From contig QHSI01000103.1 of NCBI GenBank assembly GCA_003221515.1, forward strand, positions 1 through 64,000: 64,000 nucleotides of DNA. The letters run 5' to 3'. A model generated the notes under the pieces. The model was not told the origin of the DNA, ran no database searches, and saw nothing but the letters and a program-made list of their open reading frames with translations. The position numbers and the translations under genes were made by a program. Source of the DNA: Candidatus Rokuibacteriota bacterium. GTDB taxonomy: Bacteria > Methylomirabilota > Methylomirabilia > Rokubacteriales > CSP1-6. How positions within the stretch are numbered: the first letter of the stretch is position 1; every line of letters begins with the position of its first letter. Of this stretch, positions 1-11,079 are shown one piece after another.

Positions 1-1548
1 CGGACCGCCGACGCCGACAAACGCGAGACCGCCGTCACCGTCATCGGCCAGACGCGCGACCCGAAGTGGATCCGGTTCCTCGGCGCGCTCCGCGACGGCA
101 GCGTCTACGCGCGCACGCACGGGGGCGCCACCGAGCTCGTGGTCGGCGGCAGCAAGGCGACCCGCGGCGACCAGGACGTCATCGACGTCGTCGGCGCCTA
201 CGATCGAGAGCCGCTCGGCACGGTGCCGCTGAGCGAGCTGAAGGAAGTCCCCGCCGATCGGCGCCTCCGCCTCGTCATCAAGCCGTTCCTCGACGCCGAC
301 GAGACGAAAGGGCAGCTCGCGGACCCCGATCCCGGCGTGCGGCGCGGCGCCGCGGTCAAGCTCGGCAACCAGGCGGCCGCCGGCGCGGCGCCGGTGGTGG
401 AGGACGCGCTCACGAAGGAAGGCGATCGCTGGGTGCGGCACGCGCTCGCCGAAGCTCTGGCGCTGATCCGTCTGGCCAACGGCGACGGGGCGCAGCGGGC
501 GGCGGCGGCCCAGGCGCTCGGCGAGCTCCACTCGGAGAGCGCGCTGCCCGCGCTCCAGCGGTTGGCGGCGGACACCGCCGCCGCGCCGGCGGAGCGTGAC
601 GCCGCGGTGCACGCGATCCGCCGAATCCAACGCTGGGGACTCCTGACGCGGACCGTCGAGACCGTGTTCCAGGGCGCCTCCCTCGGCTCGATCTTGTTGT
701 TGATGGCGCTCGGCCTCGCGGTGGTCTTCGGGCTGATGGGCGTGATCAACATGGCGCACGGCGAGCTGATGGCGCTGGGCGCGTACGCGACGTTCGTCGT
801 GCAGAACTGGTTCCGGGCGGCGTGGCCGGCGCACTTCGACTCGTACTTCCTGGTGGCGCTTCCGGTCTCGTTCCTGGTGGCGGCGGCGGTGGGCCTCGTC
901 CTCGAGCGCGGCGTCATCCGGTTCCTCTACGGGCGGCCGCTGGAGACGCTCCTGCTGACGTGGGGCGCGTCGCTGATCATCCAGCAGGGGCTGCGGCTCT
1001 GGTTCGGAGCGGCGAACGTCGACGTGAGCGCGCCCTCGTGGCTCTCGGGCGGCGTGCCGGTCATGGTCGGGCTCACGCTGCCGTACAACCGCGTGTTCAT
1101 CATCGGGCTCGCGACCGTGTCGGTCGCCGCGATGTACTGGCTCCTGTTCCGGACGAGCGCCGGGCTTCGCATCCGCGCGGTGACCCAGAACCGCGCGATG
1201 AGCTCGTGTCTCGGCGTGCGCGCGGGCGTGGTGGACGCGACGACGTTCGCCTTCGGGGCCGGGCTCGCGGGGCTCGCGGGCTGCGCCCTCACCCAGATCG
1301 GCAACGTCGGCCCGTCGCTCGGCCAGAACTACATCGTGGACTCGTTCATGGTCGTCGTGACCGGCGGTGTCGGCAAGCTGGCCGGGACGATCCTCGCGTC
1401 GGCGGGGCTCGGCGGTCTCACCAAGGGCATCGAGCCGGCGCTCGGCGCGGTCTTCGGCAAGGTCGCGATCCTCGTCGCGGTGATCCTGTTCCTCCAGCGG
1501 AGGCCGGCCGGCCTCTTCGCGACCCGGGGGCGCAATGCCGAAGCGTGA
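1..1548 (+). CDS. urtB: Urea ABC transporter permease UrtB (5' end outside the window)
   Basis: Inner-membrane permease of the urea branched-chain-type ABC importer. The reading frame is open from base 1, so the start lies upstream of the window. The first ~200 visible residues form a soluble, Ala-rich HEAT-like segment (GELHSESALPALQRLA and similar helices), which is the extra N-terminal region that separates UrtB from the shorter LivH permeases. The hydrophobic permease domain follows and carries the family hallmark GLMGVINMAHGELMALGAY. The gene overlaps urtC by 14 bp and heads a urtBCDE-ureABCEFGD array, which supports urea rather than leucine/isoleucine/valine as substrate. The solute-binding protein UrtA is not in the window and is expected just upstream. 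Confidence 0.93.
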   Translation, partial: RTADADKRETAVTVIGQTRDPKWIRFLGALRDGSVYARTHGGATELVVGGSKATRGDQDVIDVVGAYDREPLGTVPLSELKEVPADRRLRLVIKPFLDADETKGQLADPDPGVRRGAAVKLGNQAAAGAAPVVEDALTKEGDRWVRHALAEALALIRLANGDGAQRAAAAQALGELHSESALPALQRLAADTAAAPAERDAAVHAIRRIQRWGLLTRTVETVFQGASLGSILLLMALGLAVVFGLMGVINMAHGELMALGAYATFVVQNWFRAAWPAHFDSYFLVALPVSFLVAAAVGLVLERGVIRFLYGRPLETLLLTWGASLIIQQGLRLWFGAANVDVSAPSWLSGGVPVMVGLTLPYNRVFIIGLATVSVAAMYWLLFRTSAGLRIRAVTQNRAMSSCLGVRAGVVDATTFAFGAGLAGLAGCALTQIGNVGPSLGQNYIVDSFMVVVTGGVGKLAGTILASAGLGGLTKGIEPALGAVFGKVAILVAVILFLQRRPAGLFATRGRNAEA

Positions 1549-2686
1549 GGCGGCGGCGCTCGGGATCGCGGCGATCGTCCTGGTCGTCGTGCTGCCCGTG
1601 TGCAACATGCTGCCGGCGGGCTCGCCGCTCGCCGTCTCGAACTTCACCCTGAACCTGTTCGGCAAGTTCCTCACCTACGCGATCCTGGCCCTGGGCCTCG
1701 ACCTCCTGTGGGGCTACGCCGGCGTGCTCTCGCTGGGCCACGGCGTGTTCTTCGGCCTCGGCGCCTACGCGATGGGCATGCATCTCATGCTCGAGATCGG
1801 GTCGAAGAGCGTCTATCAGAGCGCCTTGCCCGACTTCATGGTGTGGAACCAGGTCACGGCGCTGCCGCTCTTCTGGAAGCCCTTCCACAGCGGCGCCTTC
1901 ACGCTGCTCGCAATCGTGCTGGTGCCAGGGCTCTTCGGCCTGGCGTTCGGCTACCTCGCGTTCCGGAGCCGGATCCGCGGCGTGTACTTTTCGATCATCA
2001 CGCAGGCGCTGGCGCTCAGCGCCTGGCTCGTGTTCAACCGCAACGAGATGAACCTCGGCGGGACCAACGGGCTCGCCGACTTCAAGACGGCCTTCGGCTT
2101 CCCGCTGAATCAGCCCGGGACCCAGCGCGGGCTCTACGTGGTCACGGCGCTCGCGCTGGTCGCCGCGTACGTGCTCTGCCGCTGGATCACCCTGACGCGC
2201 GCCGGCAAGGTCCTCGTCGCAATCCGCGACAGCGAGACGCGCGTGCTGTTCTCCGGATACTCGCCGGCCGCCTACAAGCTCTTCGTGTTCGTGGTGTCGG
2301 CGGTGCTCGCCGGGGTCGCCGGCGCCCTCTACGCGCCCCAGGTCGGTATCATCACGCCGGCGAAGATCGGCGTCCTGCCCTCGATCGAGATGGTCGTGTG
2401 GGTGGCGGCCGGCGGGCGGGGCACGCTCTACGGCGCGGTGATCGGCGCGTTCGGCGTCAACTGGATCCAGAGCTGGCTCACCACGAGCTACCCCGACCTG
2501 TGGCTCCTCTTCCTGGGCGGGCTCTTCATGGGCGCGGTCTTGTTCTTCCCCGACGGCATCGTCGGCGCCCTCGGCCGCCTGACAGCGCGCGCCCGCCGGC
2601 TCCTCACCAAGCGTGGCGTCACCGGCAGTACAGAAATCACGGGACCCTCTCGCCTCGAGCCGGGCTCGCGGACCGCTTCGCGATGA
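1535..2686 (+). CDS. urtC: Urea ABC transporter permease UrtC
   Basis: Second inner-membrane permease of the urea importer (LivM-like), 383 aa. About ten hydrophobic segments are visible; the LivM/UrtC signature GVYFSIITQALALSAWLVF sits near residue 150 and a glycine-rich NLGGTNGL follows it. ATG at 1535 overlaps the end of urtB by 14 bp, so the two permeases are probably translationally coupled. The C-terminal tail after the last membrane helix is basic and low in complexity. A 136-bp spacer with a tandem repeat separates it from urtD, the only sizeable gap between urtB and urtE. Confidence 0.93.
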   Translation: MPKREAAALGIAAIVLVVVLPVCNMLPAGSPLAVSNFTLNLFGKFLTYAILALGLDLLWGYAGVLSLGHGVFFGLGAYAMGMHLMLEIGSKSVYQSALPDFMVWNQVTALPLFWKPFHSGAFTLLAIVLVPGLFGLAFGYLAFRSRIRGVYFSIITQALALSAWLVFNRNEMNLGGTNGLADFKTAFGFPLNQPGTQRGLYVVTALALVAAYVLCRWITLTRAGKVLVAIRDSETRVLFSGYSPAAYKLFVFVVSAVLAGVAGALYAPQVGIITPAKIGVLPSIEMVVWVAAGGRGTLYGAVIGAFGVNWIQSWLTTSYPDLWLLFLGGLFMGAVLFFPDGIVGALGRLTARARRLLTKRGVTGSTEITGPSRLEPGSRTASR

Positions 2687-2707
2687 ACAGGCCCTGCGGA
2701 GCCGGCT

Positions 2708-2825
2708 CGCGTCTCTCTCAGGCCACCCTCGGTGTGAGCCGTCCTCAAGGCTCCGATAAATGCCCCGGCCCGCGTCTCTCTCAGGCCACCCTCGGCATGA
2801 GCCGTCCTCCGAGCTCCGATAAATG
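2708..2825. repeat. 55-bp tandem direct repeat ahead of urtD; second copy includes the urtD ATG
   Basis: Copy 1 spans 2708-2762 and copy 2 spans 2771-2825, with a period of 63 bp. The copies differ at only a few positions, near 2732-2733, 2748-2750 and their equivalents. Both contain CTCTCTCAGGCCACCCTCGG, a GAGCCGTCCTC block and end in CTCCGATAAATG. The final ATG of copy 2 is the urtD start codon; the ATG of copy 1 is a duplicated start-like codon out of frame with urtD. No ordinary Shine-Dalgarno sequence precedes the urtD ATG. I did not see further copies elsewhere in the window. Confidence 0.85.
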
Positions 2826-3590
2826 ACCAGCATCGTGTACCTCGAAGACGTGACCGTGAACTTCGACGGGTTCAAGGCGCTCAGCCGCCTGAACTTCTTC
2901 ATGGACCGTCGCGAGCTGCGCGTGGTCATCGGCCCGAACGGCGCCGGCAAGACGACGCTGCTCGACGTCGTCTCCGGGCGCGTCAAGCCCGAGAGCGGGC
3001 GCGTGATCTTCGGCGACCACACCGACCTGTTGCCGCTGCGCGAGAACGAGATCGCCCAGCTGGGCATCGGCCGCAAGTTCCAGACGCCGTCGGTATTCGT
3101 GAACCTCACGGTGTGGGACAACGTCGAGCTCTCGCTGCGGCGGGCGTCCAAGGGGGTCTTCGCCGCGCTCCGCCAACCGGACGCCCACGAGGAGCGCGCG
3201 CGGATCGCGCGCACGCTGGAGACGGTGCAGCTCGCCGACAAGGCCGACGGGAAGGCGGGGGCCCTCTCGCACGGCGAGAAGCAGTGGCTCGAGATCGGGA
3301 TGATGATCGCGCAGGACCCCGAGCTCCTGCTGGTCGACGAGCCGGTCGCCGGCATGACCGACGAGGAGACGACGCGCACCGGCGAGCTGCTGGAGACGAT
3401 CGCGGCGGACCGCTCGGTCCTGGTGATCGAACACGACATGGAGTTCGTGCGGCAGATCGCGCGCAAGGTCACCGTCCTCCACCAGGGCACCGTGCTCTGC
3501 GAGGGGCCGGTGGAGGACGTGCAGGGCGATCCGCGCGTCCTCGAAGTCTATCTCGGGCGCCGGCGCGAGGGCAGCGATGCTGTCCATTAA
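2823..3590 (+). CDS. urtD: Urea ABC transporter ATP-binding protein UrtD
   Basis: Cytoplasmic ATPase of the urea importer, 255 aa. Walker A is GPNGAGKTT (near residue 40), the signature region is LSHGEKQWLEIGMMIA and Walker B is LLLVDEP, followed by VAGMTDEET and a switch histidine in VIEHDMEFV. The LSHGEKQWLEIG and VAGMTDEET wording is typical of UrtD rather than LivG. The ATG at 2823 is the last codon of a tandem repeat unit. The 3' end overlaps urtE by 14 bp, the same overlap length as urtB/urtC. Confidence 0.94.
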   Translation: MTSIVYLEDVTVNFDGFKALSRLNFFMDRRELRVVIGPNGAGKTTLLDVVSGRVKPESGRVIFGDHTDLLPLRENEIAQLGIGRKFQTPSVFVNLTVWDNVELSLRRASKGVFAALRQPDAHEERARIARTLETVQLADKADGKAGALSHGEKQWLEIGMMIAQDPELLLVDEPVAGMTDEETTRTGELLETIAADRSVLVIEHDMEFVRQIARKVTVLHQGTVLCEGPVEDVQGDPRVLEVYLGRRREGSDAVH

Positions 3591-4266
3591 CGGGCTCGAC
3601 GTCGCCTACGGCGAGTCGCAGGTGCTCTGGTCAGTCGACCTCGAGGTCGGGCCCGGTCAGCTCGTCTGCCTGATGGGACGAAACGGCGTCGGCAAGACCA
3701 CGCTGCTCAAGACCACGATCGGGCTCCTGCCGGCGCGCGGCGGCCGCGTGACCTTCGACGGCTGCGACATCACCGCCTGGTCACCAGATCGCCGGGCGCG
3801 CGCCGGCATCGGCTACGTGCCGCAGGGGCGCGAGATCTTTCCGCACCTGACGGTCGAGGAGAATCTCCGGATGGCGTTGCTCGGCTGCGGGCGTGCCGCC
3901 TCGCTCGACGAGCCGCTCGCGCTGTTTCCGGCGCTCAAGCCGCTGCTCGCCCGCAAGGGGGGCGTGCTGTCGGGCGGCGAACAGCAGATGCTGGCGATCG
4001 GGCGCGCGCTGCTGACGAAGCCGAAGCTGCTCATGCTCGACGAGCCGACCGAGGGCATCCAGCCGTCCATCATCCTCGAGATCGAAGACGCGCTGCGTCG
4101 GATCAAGCGCGAGCTGGGGCTGTCGGTCCTGCTCGTCGAGCAGTACCTTGACTTCGCCGAGCGCCTCGCGGACAAGTACGTGATCATGGCCAAGGGCGCG
4201 GTCGTCGCCGCGGGCGCGACGCGCGATCTGCGGCCCGAGATGGTCCGGCAGCACCTGGCGGTCTGA
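3577..4266 (+). CDS. urtE: Urea ABC transporter ATP-binding protein UrtE
   Basis: Second cytoplasmic ATPase of the urea importer (LivF-like), 229 aa. Walker A is GRNGVGKTT near residue 36, then GYVPQGREIFPHLTVEENL, the signature LSGGEQQML and Walker B LLMLDEPTEGIQP. ATG 3577 lies inside the end of urtD. A 34-bp spacer with an AGGAGG ribosome site separates it from ureA, so transporter and urease genes are very probably one transcript. Confidence 0.94.
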   Translation: MLSINGLDVAYGESQVLWSVDLEVGPGQLVCLMGRNGVGKTTLLKTTIGLLPARGGRVTFDGCDITAWSPDRRARAGIGYVPQGREIFPHLTVEENLRMALLGCGRAASLDEPLALFPALKPLLARKGGVLSGGEQQMLAIGRALLTKPKLLMLDEPTEGIQPSIILEIEDALRRIKRELGLSVLLVEQYLDFAERLADKYVIMAKGAVVAAGATRDLRPEMVRQHLAV

Positions 4267-4300
4267 CAGCTCTTTATAGCTCAGGTCAGGAGGTTCGACG

Positions 4301-4603
4301 ATGCACCTCACCCCGCGTGAGCAGGAGAAGCTGCTCGTCTTCACCGCGGCCGAAGTCGCCCGCCGCCGGCGCGCCCGCGGCCTCAAGCTCAACCATCCCG
4401 AGGCGCTCGCCATCATCACCGCCGAGATCCTCGAGGGCATCCGCGACGGGCGCAGCGTCTCCGAGCTGATGGAGGCGGGGCTCGGCATCCTCGGACGGAA
4501 CGACGTGATGGAGGGCGTGCCGGAGATGATCGACGAGGTGCAGATCGAGGGGACGTTTCCCGACGGCACCAAGCTCGTCACCATCCACCACCCGATCCGC
4601 TGA
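4301..4603 (+). CDS. ureA: Urease gamma subunit UreA
   Basis: Small structural subunit of the nickel urease (urea to ammonia and carbamate), 100 aa, the normal length for a separate gamma subunit. It begins [17 protein letters not shown] and carries the family blocks [30 protein letters not shown] and a C-terminal [17 protein letters not shown] lies about 7 nt before the ATG, the clearest ribosome-binding site in the operon. It is followed 17 bp later by ureB, in the usual ABC order. Confidence 0.97.
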   Translation: MHLTPREQEKLLVFTAAEVARRRRARGLKLNHPEALAIITAEILEGIRDGRSVSELMEAGLGILGRNDVMEGVPEMIDEVQIEGTFPDGTKLVTIHHPIR

Positions 4604-4620
4604 CCGCAGGGAGGACGACC

Positions 4621-4967
4621 GTGATCCCCGGTGAGTACGTGCTGGGCGACGGTGACATCGTCGCCAACCAGGGCCGCCGCACGATGGAGCTGGCCGTGAC
4701 CAATACCGGCGACCGGCCAATCCAGATCGGCTCGCATTTCCACTTCTTCGAGGTCAACCGCGCCCTTCGCTTCGATCGCGCGCAGGCGTTCGGCATGAGG
4801 CTGAACGTGCCGGCGGGCACCGCCGTCCGCTTCGAGCCGGGCGACGAGAAGCGCGTGACGCTGGTCGAGCTGGCCGGCGCGCGGCGCGTCTTCGGGCTGA
4901 ACGCGCTGACCGAGGGTGGGAGCCGCGACCAGGCGCTCGCGAAGCTCGCGGCGTGGGAGCGGCTGTC

Positions 4968-4971
<4 letters not shown>
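4621..4971 (+). CDS. ureB: Urease beta subunit UreB
   Basis: Beta subunit of urease, 116 aa, separate from UreA as in most bacteria. It starts [11 protein letters not shown] at a GTG, preceded by a GGGAGG ribosome site. Family blocks are [39 protein letters not shown] and a NAL motif. Its TGA overlaps the ATG of ureC (ATGA at 4968-4971). Confidence 0.97.
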
Positions 4972-6685
<1,714 letters not shown>

Positions 6686-6686
<1 letters not shown>

Positions 6687-7240
6687 TGGGGGACTTTAGT
6701 GAGATGGGGGGCGGACAACCCGTTCCCGCGCATGATGGAGCTTCCGCGGATTCTGCGACTCCTGCCGGTGCTCGCTCTGCCGCCGAGCCCGAGGCGGTCG
6801 TGGTGACGCAGATGCAGGCGCGGGTGCGCGAAGACGAGCTGGCGGGGTACGAGCGCGACACGCTCGCGCTGACGGCGACGGCGCGGCGCTGGGGTCGGCG
6901 TCGCGTCACGACGAGCGCCGGGCGGGCACTCGCGCTGGCGCTACCGACGGGCAGCGTGCTCAGGCCCGGGGGGATCCTGCACGTCGGCCCCGGCTGGTAT
7001 GTCGTCATCGAGGCGGCCCCGGAGCCGGTGCTGGCGGTCACCCCCAAGTCGAGCGAGGAGGCGCTGCGGCTGGCGTTCGAGGTCGGCAACCGGCACTTCA
7101 CGCTTGCGATCGACGGCGATCGGCTTCTGGTGCCCGACGATACCGCGATGGCCGTGCTCCTCACCCGCCTCGAGATCGCCTTCACGCGTGAGCGCGCCGT
7201 GTTCGTGCCCATCGGCGTGGGCCACCGTCATGAGCCCTGA
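6686..7240 (+). CDS. ureE: Urease accessory nickel metallochaperone UreE
   Basis: Delivers nickel to the apo-urease complex. The 184-aa frame from ATG 6686 has a UreE N-terminal domain followed by the peptide-binding/metal domain with GNRHFTLAIDGDRLLVPDD. The first ~40 residues are Ala/Gly-rich and low in complexity, so a later start at ATG 6704, or at the Met of MQARVRED, is possible. The C-terminus is GHRHEP: only a token His tail, so nickel storage capacity should be small while the conserved central His remains. It sits between ureC and ureF and overlaps ureF by 11 bp. Confidence 0.88.
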
Positions 7241-7922
7241 CCACGCGCTCCTGACCCTCTTACAATTCGCCGACGGGCTCTTCCCGGCCGGCGGGTTCGC
7301 GCACTCGTTCGGCCTCGAGACCTACGTGCAGGACGGGCGCGTACGCGATCGCGAGGGGCTCGAAGCCTTCATCGCGGCGCACCTCGAGGGCTCGGCCGGC
7401 CCCGCCGATGCGGCCGTCGCGGCGATCGCGGCGCGGCTGGCGCACGACGGCGACGCCGACGGCTGGATCGCGCTCGACGCGCGACTCGACGCGATGAAGA
7501 GCGTACCGGAGCTCAGGACGGCCAGCCGCCAGATGGGTCGCCAGACCCTGCGGATCGCCGCCGGCCTCGGCGCCGACCCGTTCCTCGCGCGGCTCGTGCG
7601 CGCCGTCGACGAGGCGCTGGCGGCCGGCCATCACGCGGCGGTCTTCGGCGCGGCCGTCGGGCGCGGCGGCGTCGAGCCCGAGCGCGCGGCGGCCGCGTAC
7701 CTCTACTCGACCGTGGCGCTGCTGGTCGGCGCGGGGCTCCGGCTGATCTCGCTCGGCCAGCTCCAGGGCCAGCGGGTGCTGGCCGGGATGCGGCCCCGCG
7801 TCGAGCGGCTGGCCGCCGCCGCGGCGAGCGCCACCGCTGACGACCTCTGGAGCTTCAACCCGGCGCTCGAGATCGCGTCAATCCGCCACGCGAGGCTCGA
7901 AGCGAGGCTCTTCCGATCGTGA
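7230..7922 (+). CDS. ureF: Urease accessory protein UreF
   Basis: GTPase-regulating accessory factor in the UreDFG apo-urease activation complex. 230 aa from ATG 7230. Typical UreF blocks are [21 protein letters not shown] at the N-terminus, a central Ala-rich helical body, [24 protein letters not shown] and a C-terminal [21 protein letters not shown]. The TGA overlaps the GTG start of ureG as GTGA. Confidence 0.95.
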   Translation: MSPDHALLTLLQFADGLFPAGGFAHSFGLETYVQDGRVRDREGLEAFIAAHLEGSAGPADAAVAAIAARLAHDGDADGWIALDARLDAMKSVPELRTASRQMGRQTLRIAAGLGADPFLARLVRAVDEALAAGHHAAVFGAAVGRGGVEPERAAAAYLYSTVALLVGAGLRLISLGQLQGQRVLAGMRPRVERLAAAAASATADDLWSFNPALEIASIRHARLEARLFRS

Positions 7923-8545
7923 GCGCGATTCCGCGGCCGTTGAAGATCGGGATCGGGGGCCCCGTCGGCTCCGGCAAGACCGCGCTGGCCGAGACGCTCT
8001 GCCGGCGGCTGCGCGCCGACGTCGACATGGCCGTGATCACCAACGACATCTACACCAAGGAGGACGCCGAGTTCCTCGTCCGCCGCGGCGCGCTGCCGGC
8101 CGCGCGGGTCGTCGGCGTGGAGACTGGCGGCTGCCCGCACACCGCGATCCGGGAAGATGCCTCCGCGAACCTCGAAGCGGTCCACGACCTCCAGAAGCGG
8201 TTCCCCGGGCTCGAGCTCCTGCTGATCGAGAGCGGGGGCGACAACCTGGCGGCGACGTTCAGCCCCGAGCTGGTGGACGCGGCCATTTACGTGATCGACG
8301 TCGCCGAGGGCGAGAAGATCCCGCGCAAGGGCGGGCCCGGTATCACCCGCTCCGATCTCCTCGTGATCAACAAGATCGATCTGGCGCCGTACGTGGGCGC
8401 CGACCTCTCGGTGATGGAGCGGGACGCGCGCCGCATGCGCGGCGACCGGCCGTTCGTCTTCACCAACCTCCGGACGGGCGAGGGCGTGGAGACGATCCTC
8501 ACGTGGATCCGGCACGAGCTCCTGCTCGACGCCGCGAAGGCGTGA
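7919..8545 (+). CDS. ureG: Urease accessory GTPase UreG
   Basis: GTPase that drives nickel insertion into urease, 208 aa, GTG start overlapping the ureF stop. The P-loop is [11 protein letters not shown] near the N-terminus. The metal-binding CPH motif appears in [15 protein letters not shown], followed by [15 protein letters not shown] and the guanine-specificity motif NKID in [14 protein letters not shown]. All key elements are intact. It couples to ureD through another GTGA overlap. Confidence 0.97.
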   Translation: MSAIPRPLKIGIGGPVGSGKTALAETLCRRLRADVDMAVITNDIYTKEDAEFLVRRGALPAARVVGVETGGCPHTAIREDASANLEAVHDLQKRFPGLELLLIESGGDNLAATFSPELVDAAIYVIDVAEGEKIPRKGGPGITRSDLLVINKIDLAPYVGADLSVMERDARRMRGDRPFVFTNLRTGEGVETILTWIRHELLLDAAKA

Positions 8546-9402
8546 GCGCGCCGGCCACGCTCGACGCCGCGCGGGTCGGGCACGACGGGACGCTGCGGCT
8601 CGGACTCGAGCGCCGAGGCGGAGCGACGGTGGTCGCTCGCTGCCGGTTCACGCTGCCCCTTCAAGTGCTGGCGCCCCTGGCCCTCGACGACCCGGCGCTG
8701 ATCGTCTCGATCCTGAACCCGACGGGCGGTCTGGTCGGCGGCGACCGGCTCTCGATCGACGTCGACGCGGGCGCGGACGCTCACGCGGTGCTCACGACCC
8801 CGTCGGCGACCCGGGTCTATCGAACCGACGGGGACCCGGCGACGCAGACCGTGCGCCTGCGTCTCGGGCCTCGCGCGGTCGTCGAGTGGGTGCCCGATCA
8901 GACGATCCCGTTCGCCGGGTCGGCCTTCCGCCAGGCGATCGACGTCGAGATGGACGAGAACGCCGGGCTCGTCCTCGTCGACGCGTTTTCCGCGGGCCGG
9001 ATCGCGCGCGGCGAGGCGTGGCGGTTCACCCTTCTGGAGAGCGCCGTCTCGATCCGCGATCGGCACGGCCGGCTCCTGCGCGACCGGTTCGTCCTGCGGC
9101 AGGGGAGCGCGCCGGACCAGCCCAGATGGGATGGGCTCGGACTCGCCGAATCCCACGCCTACCTGGCGTCCGTCGCGGTCCTCGGCTCCTTCGACGAGAC
9201 GCGATTCGCGGCCGACGTGGCGCGTCGCGCCGCAGAGTGCGGGGACGTCCAGGTCGGTGTCGCCCAACTCGCGCGCGGCGGCGCCCTCGTCCGCTGCCTG
9301 GCCAGGGGCGCCCCGGGACTCGGGCAGGTCGTCGACCAGGTCTGGGCGGCGGCGCGGGCGGCGCTCCTGGGGCTCCCGCCGCTCGCCCTGCGCAAGCCGT
9401 AG
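8542..9402 (+). CDS. ureD: Urease accessory scaffold protein UreD (UreH)
   Basis: Binds apo-urease and recruits UreF/UreG for nickel insertion. 286 aa from a GTG at 8542 that overlaps the ureG TGA; an upstream in-frame start at 8503 would sit inside ureG and is less likely. Family blocks are [29 protein letters not shown] (split here between two strands), [22 protein letters not shown] and [21 protein letters not shown]. In many operons ureD precedes ureA; here it closes the cluster. Confidence 0.94.
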   Translation: MSAPATLDAARVGHDGTLRLGLERRGGATVVARCRFTLPLQVLAPLALDDPALIVSILNPTGGLVGGDRLSIDVDAGADAHAVLTTPSATRVYRTDGDPATQTVRLRLGPRAVVEWVPDQTIPFAGSAFRQAIDVEMDENAGLVLVDAFSAGRIARGEAWRFTLLESAVSIRDRHGRLLRDRFVLRQGSAPDQPRWDGLGLAESHAYLASVAVLGSFDETRFAADVARRAAECGDVQVGVAQLARGGALVRCLARGAPGLGQVVDQVWAAARAALLGLPPLALRKP

Positions 9403-9443
9403 CGCATTCGTGACGTTTCCGTTACACTTCACCTCAGGGCTTC

Positions 9444-10061
9444 ATGTTCAACCTGATCCCGAAAGAAGTCCGGTTCTTCGATTACTTCGAGCAGCAGTCC
9501 CAGCACATCATCCGCGCCGGCGCCCTGCTCCACGAGATGGTCCACCACTTCAGCGACGCGCGCGCCAAGGCGCACGCGATCAAGGAAGTCGAGCACCAGG
9601 GTGATCACGTGACCCACGAGATCATCAAGAAGCTCAACACGACGTTCATCACCCCGATCGACCGCGAGGACATCCACGACCTGGCCTCGCGCCTCGACGA
9701 CGTGCTGGACTACATCGAGGCGGCCGCCGAGCGGCTGGTCGTCTACCGCATCAAGGAGCCCACGTCGGCGTGCCGGGCGATGGCCGAGGTCATCGTCCAG
9801 ACGACGCACGCGATGGACCGGACCATCAAGTGTCTGCGCACCATGGACCCGGCCTTCCACGAGCACACCGTCGAGGTGAACCGCCTCGAGAACACCGCCG
9901 ACGTGCTGCTGCGCGACAGCCTCGCCGCCATGTTCGACGAGTCGAGCGACCCCATCGAGGTCATCAAGTGGAAAGAGATCTACGAGACGATGGAGATCGT
10001 CACGGACCGCTGCGAGGACGTCGCCAACGTGATCGAAGGGATCATCCTCAAGATGGCGTGA
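9444..10061 (+). CDS. DUF47 (PhoU-like) family protein
   Basis: Cytoplasmic all-helical protein of 205 aa in the DUF47/PhoU-like family, partner of low-affinity phosphate permeases. Visible blocks are FNLIPKEVRFFDYFEQQSQ, EVEHQGDHVTHEIIKKLNTTFITPIDREDI, SRLDDVLDYIEAAAERLVVY and a C-terminal DRCEDVANVIEGIILKMA; the paired acidic E/D-x-D motifs are metal-binding in the family. It lies 23 bp upstream of a PiT permease, the standard gene pair, so a regulatory role on phosphate transport is likely. A TACACT -10-like hexamer at 9423 precedes it. Confidence 0.92.
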   Translation: MFNLIPKEVRFFDYFEQQSQHIIRAGALLHEMVHHFSDARAKAHAIKEVEHQGDHVTHEIIKKLNTTFITPIDREDIHDLASRLDDVLDYIEAAAERLVVYRIKEPTSACRAMAEVIVQTTHAMDRTIKCLRTMDPAFHEHTVEVNRLENTADVLLRDSLAAMFDESSDPIEVIKWKEIYETMEIVTDRCEDVANVIEGIILKMA

Positions 10062-10084
10062 CCGTTCCGGTCTGAGTCCGAGCG

Positions 10085-11077
10085 GTGCTCACGACAGTCG
10101 TCTTCATCGTCTTCGTCGCGCTCGTCTTCGACTTCATCAACGGCTTCCACGACGCCGCGAACTCCATCGCCACCGTCGTCTCGACCCGGGTCCTGACGCC
10201 GCTCCAGGCGGTGGTGTGGGCGGCCTTCTTCAACTTCGTCGCCGCCTTCGGCTTCGGCGTGGGCGTAGCCAGGACGGTCGGCAAGGGCGTCGTCGAGACG
10301 AACGTGGTCGACGAGTGGGTGATCCTGGCCGGGCTGATCGGCGCGATCGTCTGGGACCTGATCACGTGGGCCTGGGGGCTGCCGACCAGCTCGTCCCACG
10401 CGCTGATCGGCGGCTTCGCCGGCGCGGCGGTCGCCAAGGCGGGGTTCGGCGCGCTCATCGCCGGCGGCCTCGTCAAGATCGGCGTGTTCATGATCCTGGC
10501 GCCGCTCGTCGGACTGATCGTCGGCTTCGCGATGATGGTCCTGACGCTCAACGTCTTCCGGCGCGCGACGCCCGGCCGCGTCGACAAGATCTTCCGGCGC
10601 GGCCAGCTCCTGTCGGCGGCCGCCTACAGTCTGGGTCACGGCACCAACGACGCCCAGAAGACGATGGGGATCATCGCGGTGCTGCTCTTCACGACCGGCC
10701 ATCTCGGCGGCGAGTTCTACGTGCCGTTCTGGGTCGTGCTGGCGGCCCACGCCGCGCTCGCCCTGGGCACGATGAGCGGCGGCTGGCGCATCGTGAAGAC
10801 GATGGGGATGCGCATCACCAAGCTGCGTCCGGTGGGCGGCTTCTGCGCCGAGACCGCGGGCGCCATCACGCTGATCGGCACCGCGATCGGCGGCATTCCC
10901 GTCAGCACGACCCAGACGATCAGCGGCTCGATCATGGGCGTGGGCGCGATCCAGCGCCTGTCGGCGGTGCGCTGGGGCGTGGCCGGGCGCATCCTCTGGG
11001 CGTGGATCCTGACGATCCCGGCATCGTCGATCGTCGCCGCCTCCGCCTGGGCGCTCTTCCGGCTGCTCGGGGTTTGA
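10085..11077 (+). CDS. Inorganic phosphate transporter, PiT family
   Basis: Inner-membrane phosphate symporter, 330 aa with about ten membrane segments. The duplicated PiT signatures are visible: FINGFHDAANSIATVVSTR near the N-terminus and GHGTNDAQKTMGIIAVLL in the second half, plus TSSSHALIGGFAG and STTQTISGSIMGVG. GTG start. Length is shorter than large PitA proteins but normal for the compact PiT group paired with DUF47. It ends at a convergent terminator shared with the TAXI receptor gene. Confidence 0.93.
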   Translation: MLTTVVFIVFVALVFDFINGFHDAANSIATVVSTRVLTPLQAVVWAAFFNFVAAFGFGVGVARTVGKGVVETNVVDEWVILAGLIGAIVWDLITWAWGLPTSSSHALIGGFAGAAVAKAGFGALIAGGLVKIGVFMILAPLVGLIVGFAMMVLTLNVFRRATPGRVDKIFRRGQLLSAAAYSLGHGTNDAQKTMGIIAVLLFTTGHLGGEFYVPFWVVLAAHAALALGTMSGGWRIVKTMGMRITKLRPVGGFCAETAGAITLIGTAIGGIPVSTTQTISGSIMGVGAIQRLSAVRWGVAGRILWAWILTIPASSIVAASAWALFRLLGV

Positions 11078-11079
11078 GC

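Noticed and set aside
1418-3490. Long - strand open frame across urtC/urtD, with a repeated peptide
   Set aside because: It is antisense to two intact ABC transporter genes, is Arg/Ala-rich, and its repeated peptide is only the 55-bp DNA repeat read in the wrong strand.
4953-4967. Earlier GTG start for ureC
   Set aside because: The ATG at 4968 overlaps the ureB stop as ATGA and gives the standard UreC N-terminus.
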